Of a stretch of DNA of 64,000 nt, positions 53,053 through 62,275 are shown in pieces (position 1 is the first letter of the stretch; every line of letters starts with the position of its first letter). The translations under genes and the position numbers were made by a program. The notes below the pieces were generated by a model. The model was not told the origin of the DNA. It ran no database searches and saw only the letters and a program-made list of their open reading frames with translations. This stretch comes from Gentiana macrophylla (lineage: Eukaryota; Streptophyta; Magnoliopsida; Gentianales; Gentianaceae), in contig JAOBSW010000041.1 of the NCBI GenBank assembly GCA_026214975.1, positions 496,001-560,000 of the forward strand, read 5' to 3'.

Positions 53053-53826
53053 TTAAGTTTTCTTTGGTACCCATATCTTCTTGGGTCCGGCTGGGTTAGT
53101 TACTGAAGTATTACTCTCAGTTTCTTGGTTGAGAGAATTATGCCTTCTCAACTCCTTTCTAGAAAAGCCATTACGTTCAATCTTAGTTGATTTCACAAGG
53201 ATTTTTTTAGATTTATCATTCTTAGTTTCCTTGTGTAATCCACTAGATCTTCCAGTAATTTGATATCCAAGATTTTCATTCTTTGAAGTCTCAATACTGG
53301 GTAGGGGAGGGGGATCATCATTGCTTTCGTCAAATTTAATGAGTATTAACCTTTCAGCAAGTTTTGACATCTCAGTTTCCAGAAACTCATTCCAATCTTT
53401 TGCTTTGTCAAGTTCTCCGTCTTTTAATTTTAGTTCCAACATAAGTTTTTCAGTTAACTTGACAAGATCAGAGTTTCTATGGCTGAGTTTAGCGAATGAT
53501 AACTGAGTTGAAGAATGTACCTTTTTATGATGGTTCGATATAGTTTCAAGATCTGAGTGTACATCCTTTTGTTGCTCTAATGAGTCTTCTTGCAGCAACT
53601 TCTTTTCTTCTTCTTCTGAGAGATTTCTTAGTGATGGAACTCCTCTGGATTCATTAACATGAACATTGAGATTTGTATCCACATCATCACTAAGTTGAGG
53701 TTCGGGATTTGTATGTAGATTTGTCGCACTGAACCTTTCAACTAATTGATCCTGAAAATCAGAAATATTTTGTAAACAATAAGTCAGGGGGTGAGTAAGC
53801 CGACTCTTGATTCTAGATGTAGTCAC
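53053..53826 (-). CDS. E2 ORF1: gag-C-terminus-like leader protein
   Basis: An open frame of 257 codons starting MTTSRIKSRLTHPLTYCLQN. It has FQDQLVERFSATNLHTNPEP, an acidic EEEEKKLLQED stretch, a coiled coil (KLTEKLMLELKLKDGELDKA), and ends GPKKIWVPKKT. That ending matches the gag terminus of SIRE-like elements (HGPKQCWVPK in SireG), just before the protease in those elements. There is no capsid block and no zinc knuckle. It therefore looks like the C-terminal coiled-coil part of gag retained alone. Start chosen as the first ATG after the leader. Confidence 0.7.
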   Translation of the reverse strand: MTTSRIKSRLTHPLTYCLQNISDFQDQLVERFSATNLHTNPEPQLSDDVDTNLNVHVNESRGVPSLRNLSEEEEKKLLQEDSLEQQKDVHSDLETISNHHKKVHSSTQLSFAKLSHRNSDLVKLTEKLMLELKLKDGELDKAKDWNEFLETEMSKLAERLILIKFDESNDDPPPLPSIETSKNENLGYQITGRSSGLHKETKNDKSKKILVKSTKIERNGFSRKELRRHNSLNQETESNTSVTNPAGPKKIWVPKKT

Positions 53827-53919
53827 TGAAATCGAATTAAGTGCTTATGCAACTGATACAGTGAGGAGTCTTCAACAACTGGTTTAAAAAGTATCCTTGG
53901 ATCACTTCCAAATGGAAGA

Positions 53920-54029
53920 ACTGCTCCGATACCAATTGTTGGTATCGGAAATAACTGATACACAGTTACTTCAAGCAAACAAATAGATATTGGATCACCT
54001 CCAAAAAGGAGGAACCGCTCTGATACCAA
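53920..54029 (-). promoter_or_regulatory. E2 primer-binding site and a duplicated, palindromic PBS-like copy
   Basis: The primer site next to the LTR is the complement of gctctgataccaa (54017-54029). About 80 bp further in, 53922-53950 reads gctccgataccaattgttgg then tatcgg, which repeats the PBS/LTR junction and forms a palindrome ccgatacca...tggtatcgg. The E1 leader has gctccgataactgatgg at the equivalent place, without the palindrome. Confidence 0.6.
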
Positions 54030-54030
54030 T

Positions 54031-55750
54031 TGTTGGTCCCTTGGAAAGGCTAACACAAGTTTAGAGGTGGGGTGAATAAACTTGTCACCAAAATTTTTTC
54101 CCAAACTGGAGAAGCCCTAGGAACTGAGTTTCTGTCAAACTCAAACTGATACTCAGCTCAGTCTTGTTCCTGTCCTGAAACTTGTGCGGAGTTCAGCTAA
54201 CTCAACTGAGTATAAGTCAATGCTGACTTATATTTAGTCTTGTTAACTGGCAGCGGATAAAACTATCCTTTAGTGCAATAGATGTGTCAATAAGAATCTA
54301 GACCTTCTATGTATCAGTTCAGTGCTGACTCAGTGTCTAGTGTTTGCTGAGTGATAATGCAACAAATAAAACAAACACAAGTACATAAAGTAAATCAACA
54401 CAAGATTTGTTTATGGAAGTTCCGGGTGGTGTAATCCCGTACGTCTCCCCTTCTCCTGTGGTGTAGGAGGTAACATTAGAATTTGAGATAACCGTTACAA
54501 AATCCTAGCACTATGACAGTCCGTCACGACACCTTAGTTTCACTGTCTACACATAATGAAGAAAGGTGAGATTGCTCCCTTCATTCTGCACACTGATCCT
54601 TCGGAGGTGGAATTGCTCCTTCACCAGCTCACCACTAATACCAACACACGATCCATGATGAACCAACATTGTGGGAACCAAGTTGCAACTGTATGAAGAA
54701 AGGTGGAATTGCTCTCTTCAAACTATGCACAGCCAACCCTTTTACACAAAGGTTAGGTTTAGAATTAATCAAGAGATTAATTGGTGAGTGTCTCGACTCT
54801 TACGGATCGGCTTTGTAGTTCCAAGATGCCTTCTTTCCCCCTTAATGGGTTACTGGATCTTTCTTTGAAATCTTCTAGACAATTCTGTTGGCTTCCCCTT
54901 TTCTAGATATATATGATCTGATTTTCTGGATCTGGATCTTTGGATATGTGCTTGTAAAGCTCTTTTTCTGATACTTCTCTCTCACTCTCCTTCAAGTGAT
55001 TCTCTCATGTATTTATAGGGGTGATGTAACGGTCACTAGCTCTTGTAGCCGTTACACTTGTCGTTTAGCCAACGTTCATATGTACGATCTTTGTCGTATT
55101 GTCAGTTTAAATTCAGCAAGGCCTTGACTCAGTTTTCTACTCTTCTTCAAAACTGAGTACCTTGTATACTTGACATCTGACTTCAATTGACTAAGTCAGA
55201 GTACACCATTCAGTTTCTTCTTTTCCTGGTAACTGATAATCTTTGTCCTTAAGATTATTCAGCTTTACATGATCTATAACTCAGTTTCAGGTCACCACAG
55301 ACTTGCCTGAATCCTGAATTATAGTCACGACTTAATCAGCTTCTAACTGAGTTTGCTACCTCAGTTCTTCAGTCTTCTGTAACTGAGTCTGTGTCCCTCA
55401 GTTCTTCAATCTTCTAGATAAGCCAACTGAGTCTGTGTCCCTCAGCGAACTTATCTTCTTCAGTTCTTGTATAACTGAGTTTGAACCCTCAGTTCTTCAT
55501 GTGCATACTCAGTTTTCTTGTTGTGACTCAGCTGTTCGCCTAGTGCCTATTCAATTACAATGCTTGTCTGAAACAATATATACAAGGTTCAGACTCTAGA
55601 TAGAACTTATACATTTTCTCTAGACCATTTCTTGCCTCTTCTTCCATTATGCACTATAACAGTTAGTTATGACTTCATCATCATGGGTTGTAAGTGATTT
55701 GTCTAATTACGTGACGAATCATCATCAAAACATAAATAATATTTCCAACA
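54031..55750 (-). repeat. E2 5' LTR
   Basis: 1720 bp, ends TGTTGG...CCAACA on both strands in the expected arrangement, next to the primer site. On the minus strand the 5' start is TGTTGGAAATATTATTTATG. TATA-like gtatttatagg is at 55012-55022 (plus-strand text). It pairs with 49968-50657. Confidence 0.92.
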
Positions 55751-55807
55751 GGTTTGATACAGTTTTAAGATTTGAATGTACATTCTTTTGTTGCTCTAAT
55801 GAATCTT

Positions 55808-56092
55808 CTATATCAATAGTAATTCTATATCAATAGTAACTTGCAACAAATTCTTTTCTTCTTCTTCTCTTAGTGATGGAACTCCTATGGATTTGTCTAT
55901 ATAAACATTGAAGTTTGTATCCACATCACCACTGAGTTGAGGTTCTGGATTTGTATGCAGATTTGTCGCACTGAACCTCTCAAATATTTGATCCTGAAAA
56001 TCAGATACATTTTGCAAACAATTACTCAGGGGGTGAATAAGCCAACTTCTAATTCTGGATGTTACCATTGAAATCAAACTAAGTGCTTTCAC
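55808..56092 (-). pseudogene. E1 ORF1 fragment
   Basis: The start MKALSLISMVTSRIRSWLIH corresponds to E2 ORF1 (TTSRIKSRLTHPLTYCLQN), followed by FQDQIFERFSATNLHTNPEP and DVDTNFNVYIDKSIGVPSLR. It diverges after REEEEKNLLQ, where a short tandem duplication (tctatatcaatagtaa, twice at 55807-55840) disrupts it, and it is cut at 55750 by E2. Confidence 0.75.
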
Positions 56093-56197
56093 AACTGATA
56101 CAGTGAAGGGTCTTCAACAACTGGTTGCTCCGATAACTGATGGACAGTTACTTCAAGCAAACAAACTGATACTGGATCACCTCCAAACGGAGGTACT

Positions 56198-57937
56198 GCT
56201 CCGATACCAATTGTTGGTCCCTTGGAAAGGCTAACACAAGTTTAGAAGGGGGGGGGGTGAATAAACTTGTCACCAAAAACTTTCCCTAAACTGGAAGTAC
56301 CCAGAGGCGAGTTTCTCGAAACTCAAGCGGCCTTCGATTCGCTTTTGTTCCTATCCTTTAAACTTGCATAGGAGTTCAGCTAACTTAACTAAGTATAAGT
56401 CAATACTGACTTATTCTTAGTCTAGTTAACTGGCAGCGGATAGAACTAGCCTTTAGAGCAATAGATGTGTCAATAAAGATCTGAACCTCCTACGTATCAG
56501 TTTTGTGCTGACTCAGTGTCTGACGTTTGCTGAGTGAGGATAATGCAATAATGAATCACAGCTCAAATATAAATGCGTAAAGTAAATCAACACAGAATTT
56601 GTTTATGGAAGTTCCGGGTGGTGTAATCTCGTACCTCTCCCCTTCTCCTGTGGTGTAGGAGGTATCACTAGAATCTTGAGATAACCGTTACAAAATCCTA
56701 GCCTAATGACAGTCCTTCACGACACCCTAGTTTCACTCTCTACACATAATGAAGAAAGGTAGAATTGCTCCCTTCATTCTGCACACTGATCCTTCGGAGG
56801 TGGAATGACTCCTTCACCAGCTCACCACTGACATACACACAGTCCGCAGACTGCACCAACAGCTGTGACAATGAAGTTGCAACCGTATGAGGAAAGGTGG
56901 AGTTGCTCTCCTCAAACTAAGCACAACCAACCCTTTTTCACAAAGGTTAGGTTTAGAATTAATCAAGGATTAATACAGTGAGCTGTCTGATTCTTCTAGA
57001 TATAGCGTTGTAGCTCCAAGATGCATTCTTCCCCCTTAATGGGTTACTAGATCTTTCTTTTATATCTTCAAGGTAATTCTGTTGGCTTCCCCTTCTCTGG
57101 ATATAAACTCTGATTATCTGTATCTGGATCTTTAGATATATGCTTTTCAAAACTTCTCCGATCACCCCTCTCTCAATCCTTTTTCTCTGTGTATTTATAG
57201 GGGTGATGTAATGGTCAACTAGCTCTTGTAGCCGTTACATTTGTCGTTTAGCCAACGTTCATACGTATGACCTTTTGTCGTTTTGTCAGTTCAAATTCAA
57301 CAAGGCCTTAACTCAGATTTCTACTCTTCTTCAAAACTGAGTACCTTGTATTCTTGACATCCGACTTTAATTGACTAAGTCGGAGTACACCATTCAGCTT
57401 CCTTCTTCTCCTGGTAACTGATAGTCTTTGTCCTTAAGATTATTCAGTTTTACATGATCTATAATTCAGTTTTTAGGTCACCATAGACTTGCCTGAATCC
57501 TGATTTATAGTCACGGCTTAATCAGCTTCTAACTGAGTTTGCCACCTCAGTTCTTCAGTCTTCAACAACTGAGTCCGTGTCACTCAGTTCTTCAGTATTC
57601 TTAGATATGCCAACTGAGTCTGTGTCCCTCAGCGAGCTTATCTTCTTCAGTTCTTGCATAACCGAGTCTGCTCCCTCAGTTCTTTATATATAAACTCGGT
57701 TTTCTTGTTGTGACTCAGCTGTTTGCCTAGTTCCGAACTATTACAATGCTTGTCGGAAATAACCTATACAAGGTTCAGACTCTAGATAGAACTTATACAT
57801 TTTTCTCTAGACTGTTTCTTGCTTCTTCTTTCATTATGCACTATAACAGCTAGTTATGACTTCATCATCATGGGTTATAAGTGATATTATTAATTACGTG
57901 ATGAATCATCATCAAAACACAAATATTATTTCCAACA
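56198..57937 (-). repeat. E1 5' LTR (56212-57937) and primer site (56198-56210)
   Basis: 1726 bp with TGTTGG...CCAACA ends; the adjacent plus-strand gctccgataccaa is the complement of TTGGTATCGGAGC, the same primer-site type as in SireF and SireG. A short block at 56300-56345 shows the CTG/CAG-to-CG replacement relative to the other E1 LTR. It is followed by the duplicate aaatt. Confidence 0.92.
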
Positions 57938-57942
57938 AAATT

Positions 57943-58117
57943 CAGCAAGACCAACGATCGTGAGACAAGCCGAGTGTCACAGAGACATCGAGTTGTCGTG
58001 GATTTCTTTGAGATTCTTTGAGTTTGTTAACTCCAAAATTTTAAGTGTTAAGTTTATTCACCCCCCCTCTAAACTTAACCAAAGCCTTTTCAAGGGACCT
58101 ACAATTGGTATCGGAGC
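57943..58117 (+). repeat. SireF 5' LTR, right part, and primer site
   Basis: This continues the SireF LTR after the E1 insertion and ends at 58103 (ctaca). The primer site tggtatcggagc is at 58106-58117. The terminal text caccccccctctaaactta...aagggacc is shared with the E1/E2 LTR ends, showing that E1/E2 LTRs derive from SIRE-type LTRs. Confidence 0.85.
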
Positions 58118-58208
58118 GGTGCTTCTGTTCTGAAGTAATCCTACTTTTTGTGCTTGTGAAAATACTTTGAAAACTTTTTCAAGTTTCTGATTTTCAAAGT
58201 TTTGCATC

Positions 58209-60330
58209 ATGGATAACAACCAGTATGCTTGAACAATGTTGATGTGTTCTTTAGATCGTTTTGATGAGTATAAACGTCGTATGCAGGCTTTTTTAGCTGC
58301 AACACATGATGAGATGTTGGATGTGCTGACAGATGGACCACTGGAGATCACCAAGTCAGTAACAGTGGGGAATGAGACACAGTACATTCCAAAACCAAAA
58401 AGAGAATGGAATACTGAAGATAGAAAAAGAGCTAACCTTAACAATATTTCTATTGATATCATATATAGAACCTTGGATAGCAATATGTACATGAAAGTGA
58501 AGGATTGCAAGACTGCAAATGAACTTTGGGATAAGTTGCAATTAATCTGTGAAGGCACTAATGCAATCAAGAAGAGCAAAATCAGTGTGGCAAAGAAGAA
58601 GTTCCAAAAGTTCAAAATGAAACCAAATGAAAATATTGAACAAATGGAGTCAAGATTCAATGCAATCATGGATGAACTCACCCTACTGAGTGTAAAGTAC
58701 TCAAAAGAAGAAATCAACTCAAAAATCTTGGAAGCATTACCTGCAAAAGAAGTTTGGGAAATGAAGGTAACTGCAATAGAAGAAATGAGAAGTCTACATG
58801 AAGAGAACACCTTCAAATTGTTTTCAGATCTCAAGGCCTATGAATTCAGTAAGAAACTTGTACCTGAGACTGAAAAAGAAGAACCAAAGACCACTGCATT
58901 GGCTGCTACACATCAAGAAGAAACATCAGGAGCTCAAGATGATCTACTGGATGAAATGCAAGAGCAAATTGCCCTACTGAGCAAGAAAAAATCAGAATGA
59001 TGAAAACTGGAAAGGGTTCTCCAAGGAATTTCACAAAGAAACCTAGTGAAAAGAAGAAGGATGATTCCAAGAAAGACAATGATTATTTGTGCTTTCAATG
59101 TAAGAAACCAGGACACTTCAAATTTGACTGTCCTGAACTAAAACAGAAAAAGGAACCTAATTATCTTTGCTTCAATTGCAAGAAGCCTGGACATTTCAGA
59201 CCTGATTGTCCAAACCTACTGAAGAGCAAAAGTCAACAAAGAAGATTTGGCAAGAAAGCTATGGTTGCTGAAGATGAATCAGGATATGAAGTAGAATCAG
59301 AAAAGGGAAATAATTCTAATGATACTGCACTTGTTTCTGATATGGATGATTATGCTTTAATGGCAAATATGGATGAAACAGAGGAGGTATACAGTGCAGA
59401 TCTATTAACACTCTCTTTGGAAGTGATTGTGAATCAACTTGTGGTTCAAATCCTAAAAATTCTGACAATGAAGAAACTTTGGATGCCATCCTTAATCAAC
59501 TGAGGATAATACAATCTGGTTATGAGATTGTGAAGGCTGAAAAAGAAGCTCGTCAAACAGAAGTTGAAAGATTAAATGCTGAATTAAGAATTCTCAAAGG
59601 CATGGAAAAGGAGGTTGAACAGAATCAACACAAGTATGTTGTACATTCAGTAGCTGTTGAATCTGTTGAACAACCCTCTTCCTCCGCTGCATTCAAATCT
59701 GGAAAGCCTTATGGTGATAGACAGGGGTTGGATTTGGAACCAACAATCTAAAAGAGTGGATCCAGTAAGGTTACTGAACGTAGTACCATAATTGGTCCTA
59801 AGTTCGTACCTGCACAAGATCCAACTCCAAAAAGGGTTGCTAAGGCATTGAAGCCTACTGAGAAGACTTCAAGGAAGCAAAATCAGAAGTAAAAAAGGTC
59901 AACAACACCTAATAAAAAGAATAACTCTAAAAGTAGGAATGCTATACCTTATAGACCTACTGATAGCAGACCTGCTACCAAGTCTGTTGGACCATAAAAG
60001 GTAAAAATCAGAAATATTCCAAGGATAAGAATCCTAAACCTAAAAATGTCTATCATTCAAGGGATACTTATCTCAGAGGGAAAGGTAGACTGTTTCCTAC
60101 TGATGATGATTGGAATATTCCTGCCCCCACTGCTAGAAACAATAGATATAACCATAATGCTAGGGTAAAACCTCAGCAATGGAATCAACAGAGGACTCAA
60201 CAGAGGACATATACAAGACCTCAACAGGGACCTCAGCAGACTTCATATTACAAGGCTGTTCCTAACAGAAAGCAAACCCATGGTTATGCTAGTGCTTCTA
60301 ATAATAGAAATAACTTTGAACAGCATTAAT
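58209..60330 (+). pseudogene. SireF gag with two zinc knuckles
   Basis: Probable start MDNNQYA at 58209, with a stop after seven codons. The capsid is at 58236-59000 (FDEYKRRMQAFLAATHDEML, NMYMKVKDCKTANELWDKLQ, MESRFNAIMDELTLLSVKYS, INSKILEALPAKEVWEMKVT). A shift leads to 58997-59503, with two complete CCHC knuckles, CFQCKKPGHFKFDC and CFNCKKPGHFRPDC. A coiled-coil stretch (59479-59751, IVKAEKEARQTEVERLNAEL) follows in a third frame. The rest to about 60330 is basic, Asn/Gln/Arg-rich and broken. The usual GPK-FWAPK ending is at 60487-60518 with a stop inside. Confidence 0.86.
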
Positions 60331-60529
60331 TACATACCAAAAGGCTAGAAAGCATAAGTGAATCCTACACAACCAATTGTTAGACCTTACGGATGTATAG
60401 AATACATGTATGAACAAAAGTATGATACCTTTCAAAGAAGACCTTTTGGAAATTTGCCAAGGGTCATGCTTACCACTGACCACTATGGACCCAAATAGTT
60501 TTGGGCACCTAAAATACATTGATTTTGTT

Positions 60530-61589
60530 TTGTAGGGTGTCTGGTACTTTGGCAGTGGATGTTCTAGACATATGACAAAGAATAAGCACTGTTTGTCAAA
60601 TTATGTGGCAAAGGATGGTCCAAGAGTGAATTTTGGCAACAAAAACACACCAAGATACACAAGAGGATATGACACACTTGTGAGAAATGGATTACCAATC
60701 AGGAATGTTGCATTTGTGGAAGGACTGGTCTTACAACCTACTGAGCACTGGACAGTTTTGTGACATGGGTTACAAGGTCACTTTTGACAAGGACACATGT
60801 ATTGTCATTAGTGAAAGAGGTGATCAAGTTGTGTTGGCTAGAAGAAGACAACAAAACAAGTATGTTGTGGATTGGTCTACTGCTGTTCCAGAGACAAGCC
60901 TGATTGTGCATACCAAGTCAGAACTTAATTGGTTATGACATAAGAAGTTGAATCATCTAATTTTTTATGATATCAATCAGTTGGTGAAGAAGAAACTGGT
61001 GATTGGTTTACCTGAGATCACTTTCAAGAAGGATGCTATATGTGATGCATGTCAGCAAGGTAAACAAACAAAGTCAAGCTTCAAGTCAAAGACTAAGAAA
61101 TCAACAAAAAGAGTTTTGGAGCTGATGCACATAGATCTGTTTGGACCAGTAACACCAACAAGTGTAACAGGAAAGAAATACACTTTGGTAGTTGTGGATG
61201 ATTATTCAAGATACACTTGGGTAGTATTCATGAACAAGAAAAGTGAAACACTTCAAAAGATGCCTGAACTTTTGAAGAGATTGCAAAATGAGAAAAGTTT
61301 GACAGTAGTGAAGATCAGATCAGATAAGGGTATTGAATTTCGCAATAAAGTTATAAGAGAATACTGTGAGCAGAATGGAGTGCTACATCAACTAGCTGCT
61401 GCTGGTACACCTCATCAAAATGAGGTTGCTGAGAGAAGAAACAGGACTTTGAAAGAAGCAGGAAGAACTATGATTTGTGAAGCATTATTACCTGAAAGAT
61501 ATTGGGCTGAAGCAGTTAATACAGCATGCTATACACAAACTAGAACCTCAGTGAACAAGAAGTTGCTGAAGGCACAATATGAGATTTGA
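60530..61589 (+). pseudogene. SireF protease and integrase
   Basis: Protease starts VWYFGSGCSRHMTKNKHCLS: the catalytic Asp of DSG is Gly, so it is dead. A 10-20 bp disruption lies near 60640-60690, then RNVAFVEGL and DMGYKVTFDKDTC. Integrase has NHLIFYDINQLVKKKLVIGL and CDACQQGKQTKSSF (zinc ligands), LMHIDLFGPVTPTSVTGKKY (first Asp), IRSDKGIEF (second Asp) and HQNEVAERRNRTLKEAGRTM (Glu). The integrase frame is open for 213 codons (60948-61589) with all three catalytic residues, the best integrase in the window. Confidence 0.88.
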
Positions 61590-62275
61590 AATGGAAGGAA
61601 ACCTAATATATCCTATTTCCACCCATTTGGAAGCAAATGCTTTATCTTAAATCATAAGGAACAATTGAAGACATTCCAACCAAAATCAGATGAAGGAATT
61701 TTCTTGGGATACTCTTCTGTCAGCAAGGCATTCAGGGTACTGAACAAAAGGACACTAAAACATGAAGAAACAATACATGTTGTATTTGATGAACCTAAGT
61801 TCACTGGAATGGAAGATGAAGCTTTAGAACCTGCTGAGAATCAACAAGTCACTGATTCAGAATGTATTGATGTTTTGGAAAGGATTAATGAGTTAAAGAT
61901 CTCTGATTCTGCCCCTGCTGAACACCCTGGTGGTAACACTACTGATGCAACAACTGAGGCAGTTCAAGGATCTGCTGAACCCCCTGAAGCAACATCAGAC
62001 CCTACTGAAGATGATGTTCTTGAGAATCAATCTAACTAGAATCCACAATGGTTAAGAGATCACCCTGCTGAGCAAGTTATTGGCAATATACAGCAAGGTG
62101 TGAGGACTAGAAGAAAATTAAAAGCAATGTTTACATGTTTTCTATCTCAAATGGAACCTAAAGTTCTTGAAGAAGCAATATCAGATCTAGATTGGATAAT
62201 TGCTATGCAAGAAGAATTGAATGAATTTGAAAGAAATCAAGTTTTGACACTAGTGGAAAGGCCTAATCTGTAGGA
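61590..62275 (+). pseudogene. SireF integrase C-terminus and linker to RT
   Basis: After a stop at 61587-61589 the reading continues GRKPNISYFHPFGSKCFILN, FQPKSDEGIFLGYSSVSKAF and TIHVVFDEPKFTG, the post-core part of copia integrase, then a Glu/Ala/Pro-rich linker and [40 protein letters not shown] of the RT start. It is cut at 62275 by the S-family LTR. The missing RT and RNase H would follow outside the window. Confidence 0.85.

Larger units (their letters stand above)
49968..55750 (-). mobile_element. E2: pol-less LTR retrotransposon, second family member
   Basis: A minus-strand element: 5' LTR 54031-55750, primer site 54017-54029, ORF1 53053-53826, ORF2 50811-52730, polypurine tract 50658-50671 and a truncated 3' LTR 49968-50657. 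It has the same plan as E1 and likewise lacks pol. It inserted in the E1 leader at 55750. The last 1025 bp or so of its 3' LTR are missing, and the left junction joins E1 ORF2 at agccaac|gttacac, where an agcc is shared, suggesting a later deletion at microhomology. Confidence 0.9.
46265..57937 (-). mobile_element. E1: pol-less LTR retrotransposon (SIRE-derived), split by E2
   Basis: A minus-strand element with a 3' LTR at 46265-48016, polypurine tract at 48017-48030 (AAAAAGGGGGAAAT on the minus strand), ORF2 (48170-49966), a leader with the start of ORF1 (55751-56211), primer site (56198-56210) and 5' LTR (56212-57937). It is flanked by the 5-bp duplication aaatt (46260-46264 and 57938-57942). 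No protease, integrase, RT or RNase H is present. E2 lies between the two internal parts, and about 0.9 kb of E1 internal sequence, judged against E2, is missing at the left junction. Confidence 0.9.
44718..62275 (+). mobile_element. SireF: SIRE-like copia retrotransposon, host of E1/E2
   Basis: A plus-strand element whose 5' LTR is in two parts (44718-46264 and 57943-58103) because E1 inserted inside it. The internal region runs from the primer site at 58106-58117 (tggtatcggagc) through gag, protease, integrase and linker to 62275, where an S-family LTR interrupts it. RT, RNase H and the 3' LTR would lie beyond the window. It inserted into SireG RNase H (candidate duplicate atatc, 44713-44717). 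Confidence 0.88.

Noticed and set aside
4382..58117. tRNA genes suggested by tggtatc(a/g)gagc motifs
   Set aside because: All such motifs lie directly beside LTRs as primer-binding sites; no cloverleaf-capable sequence surrounds them.
58058..58834. Minus-strand open frame of 258 codons
   Set aside because: It runs antisense through SireF gag and across the LTR end; composition is hydrophobic as expected for the complement of a Lys/Glu-rich gene.
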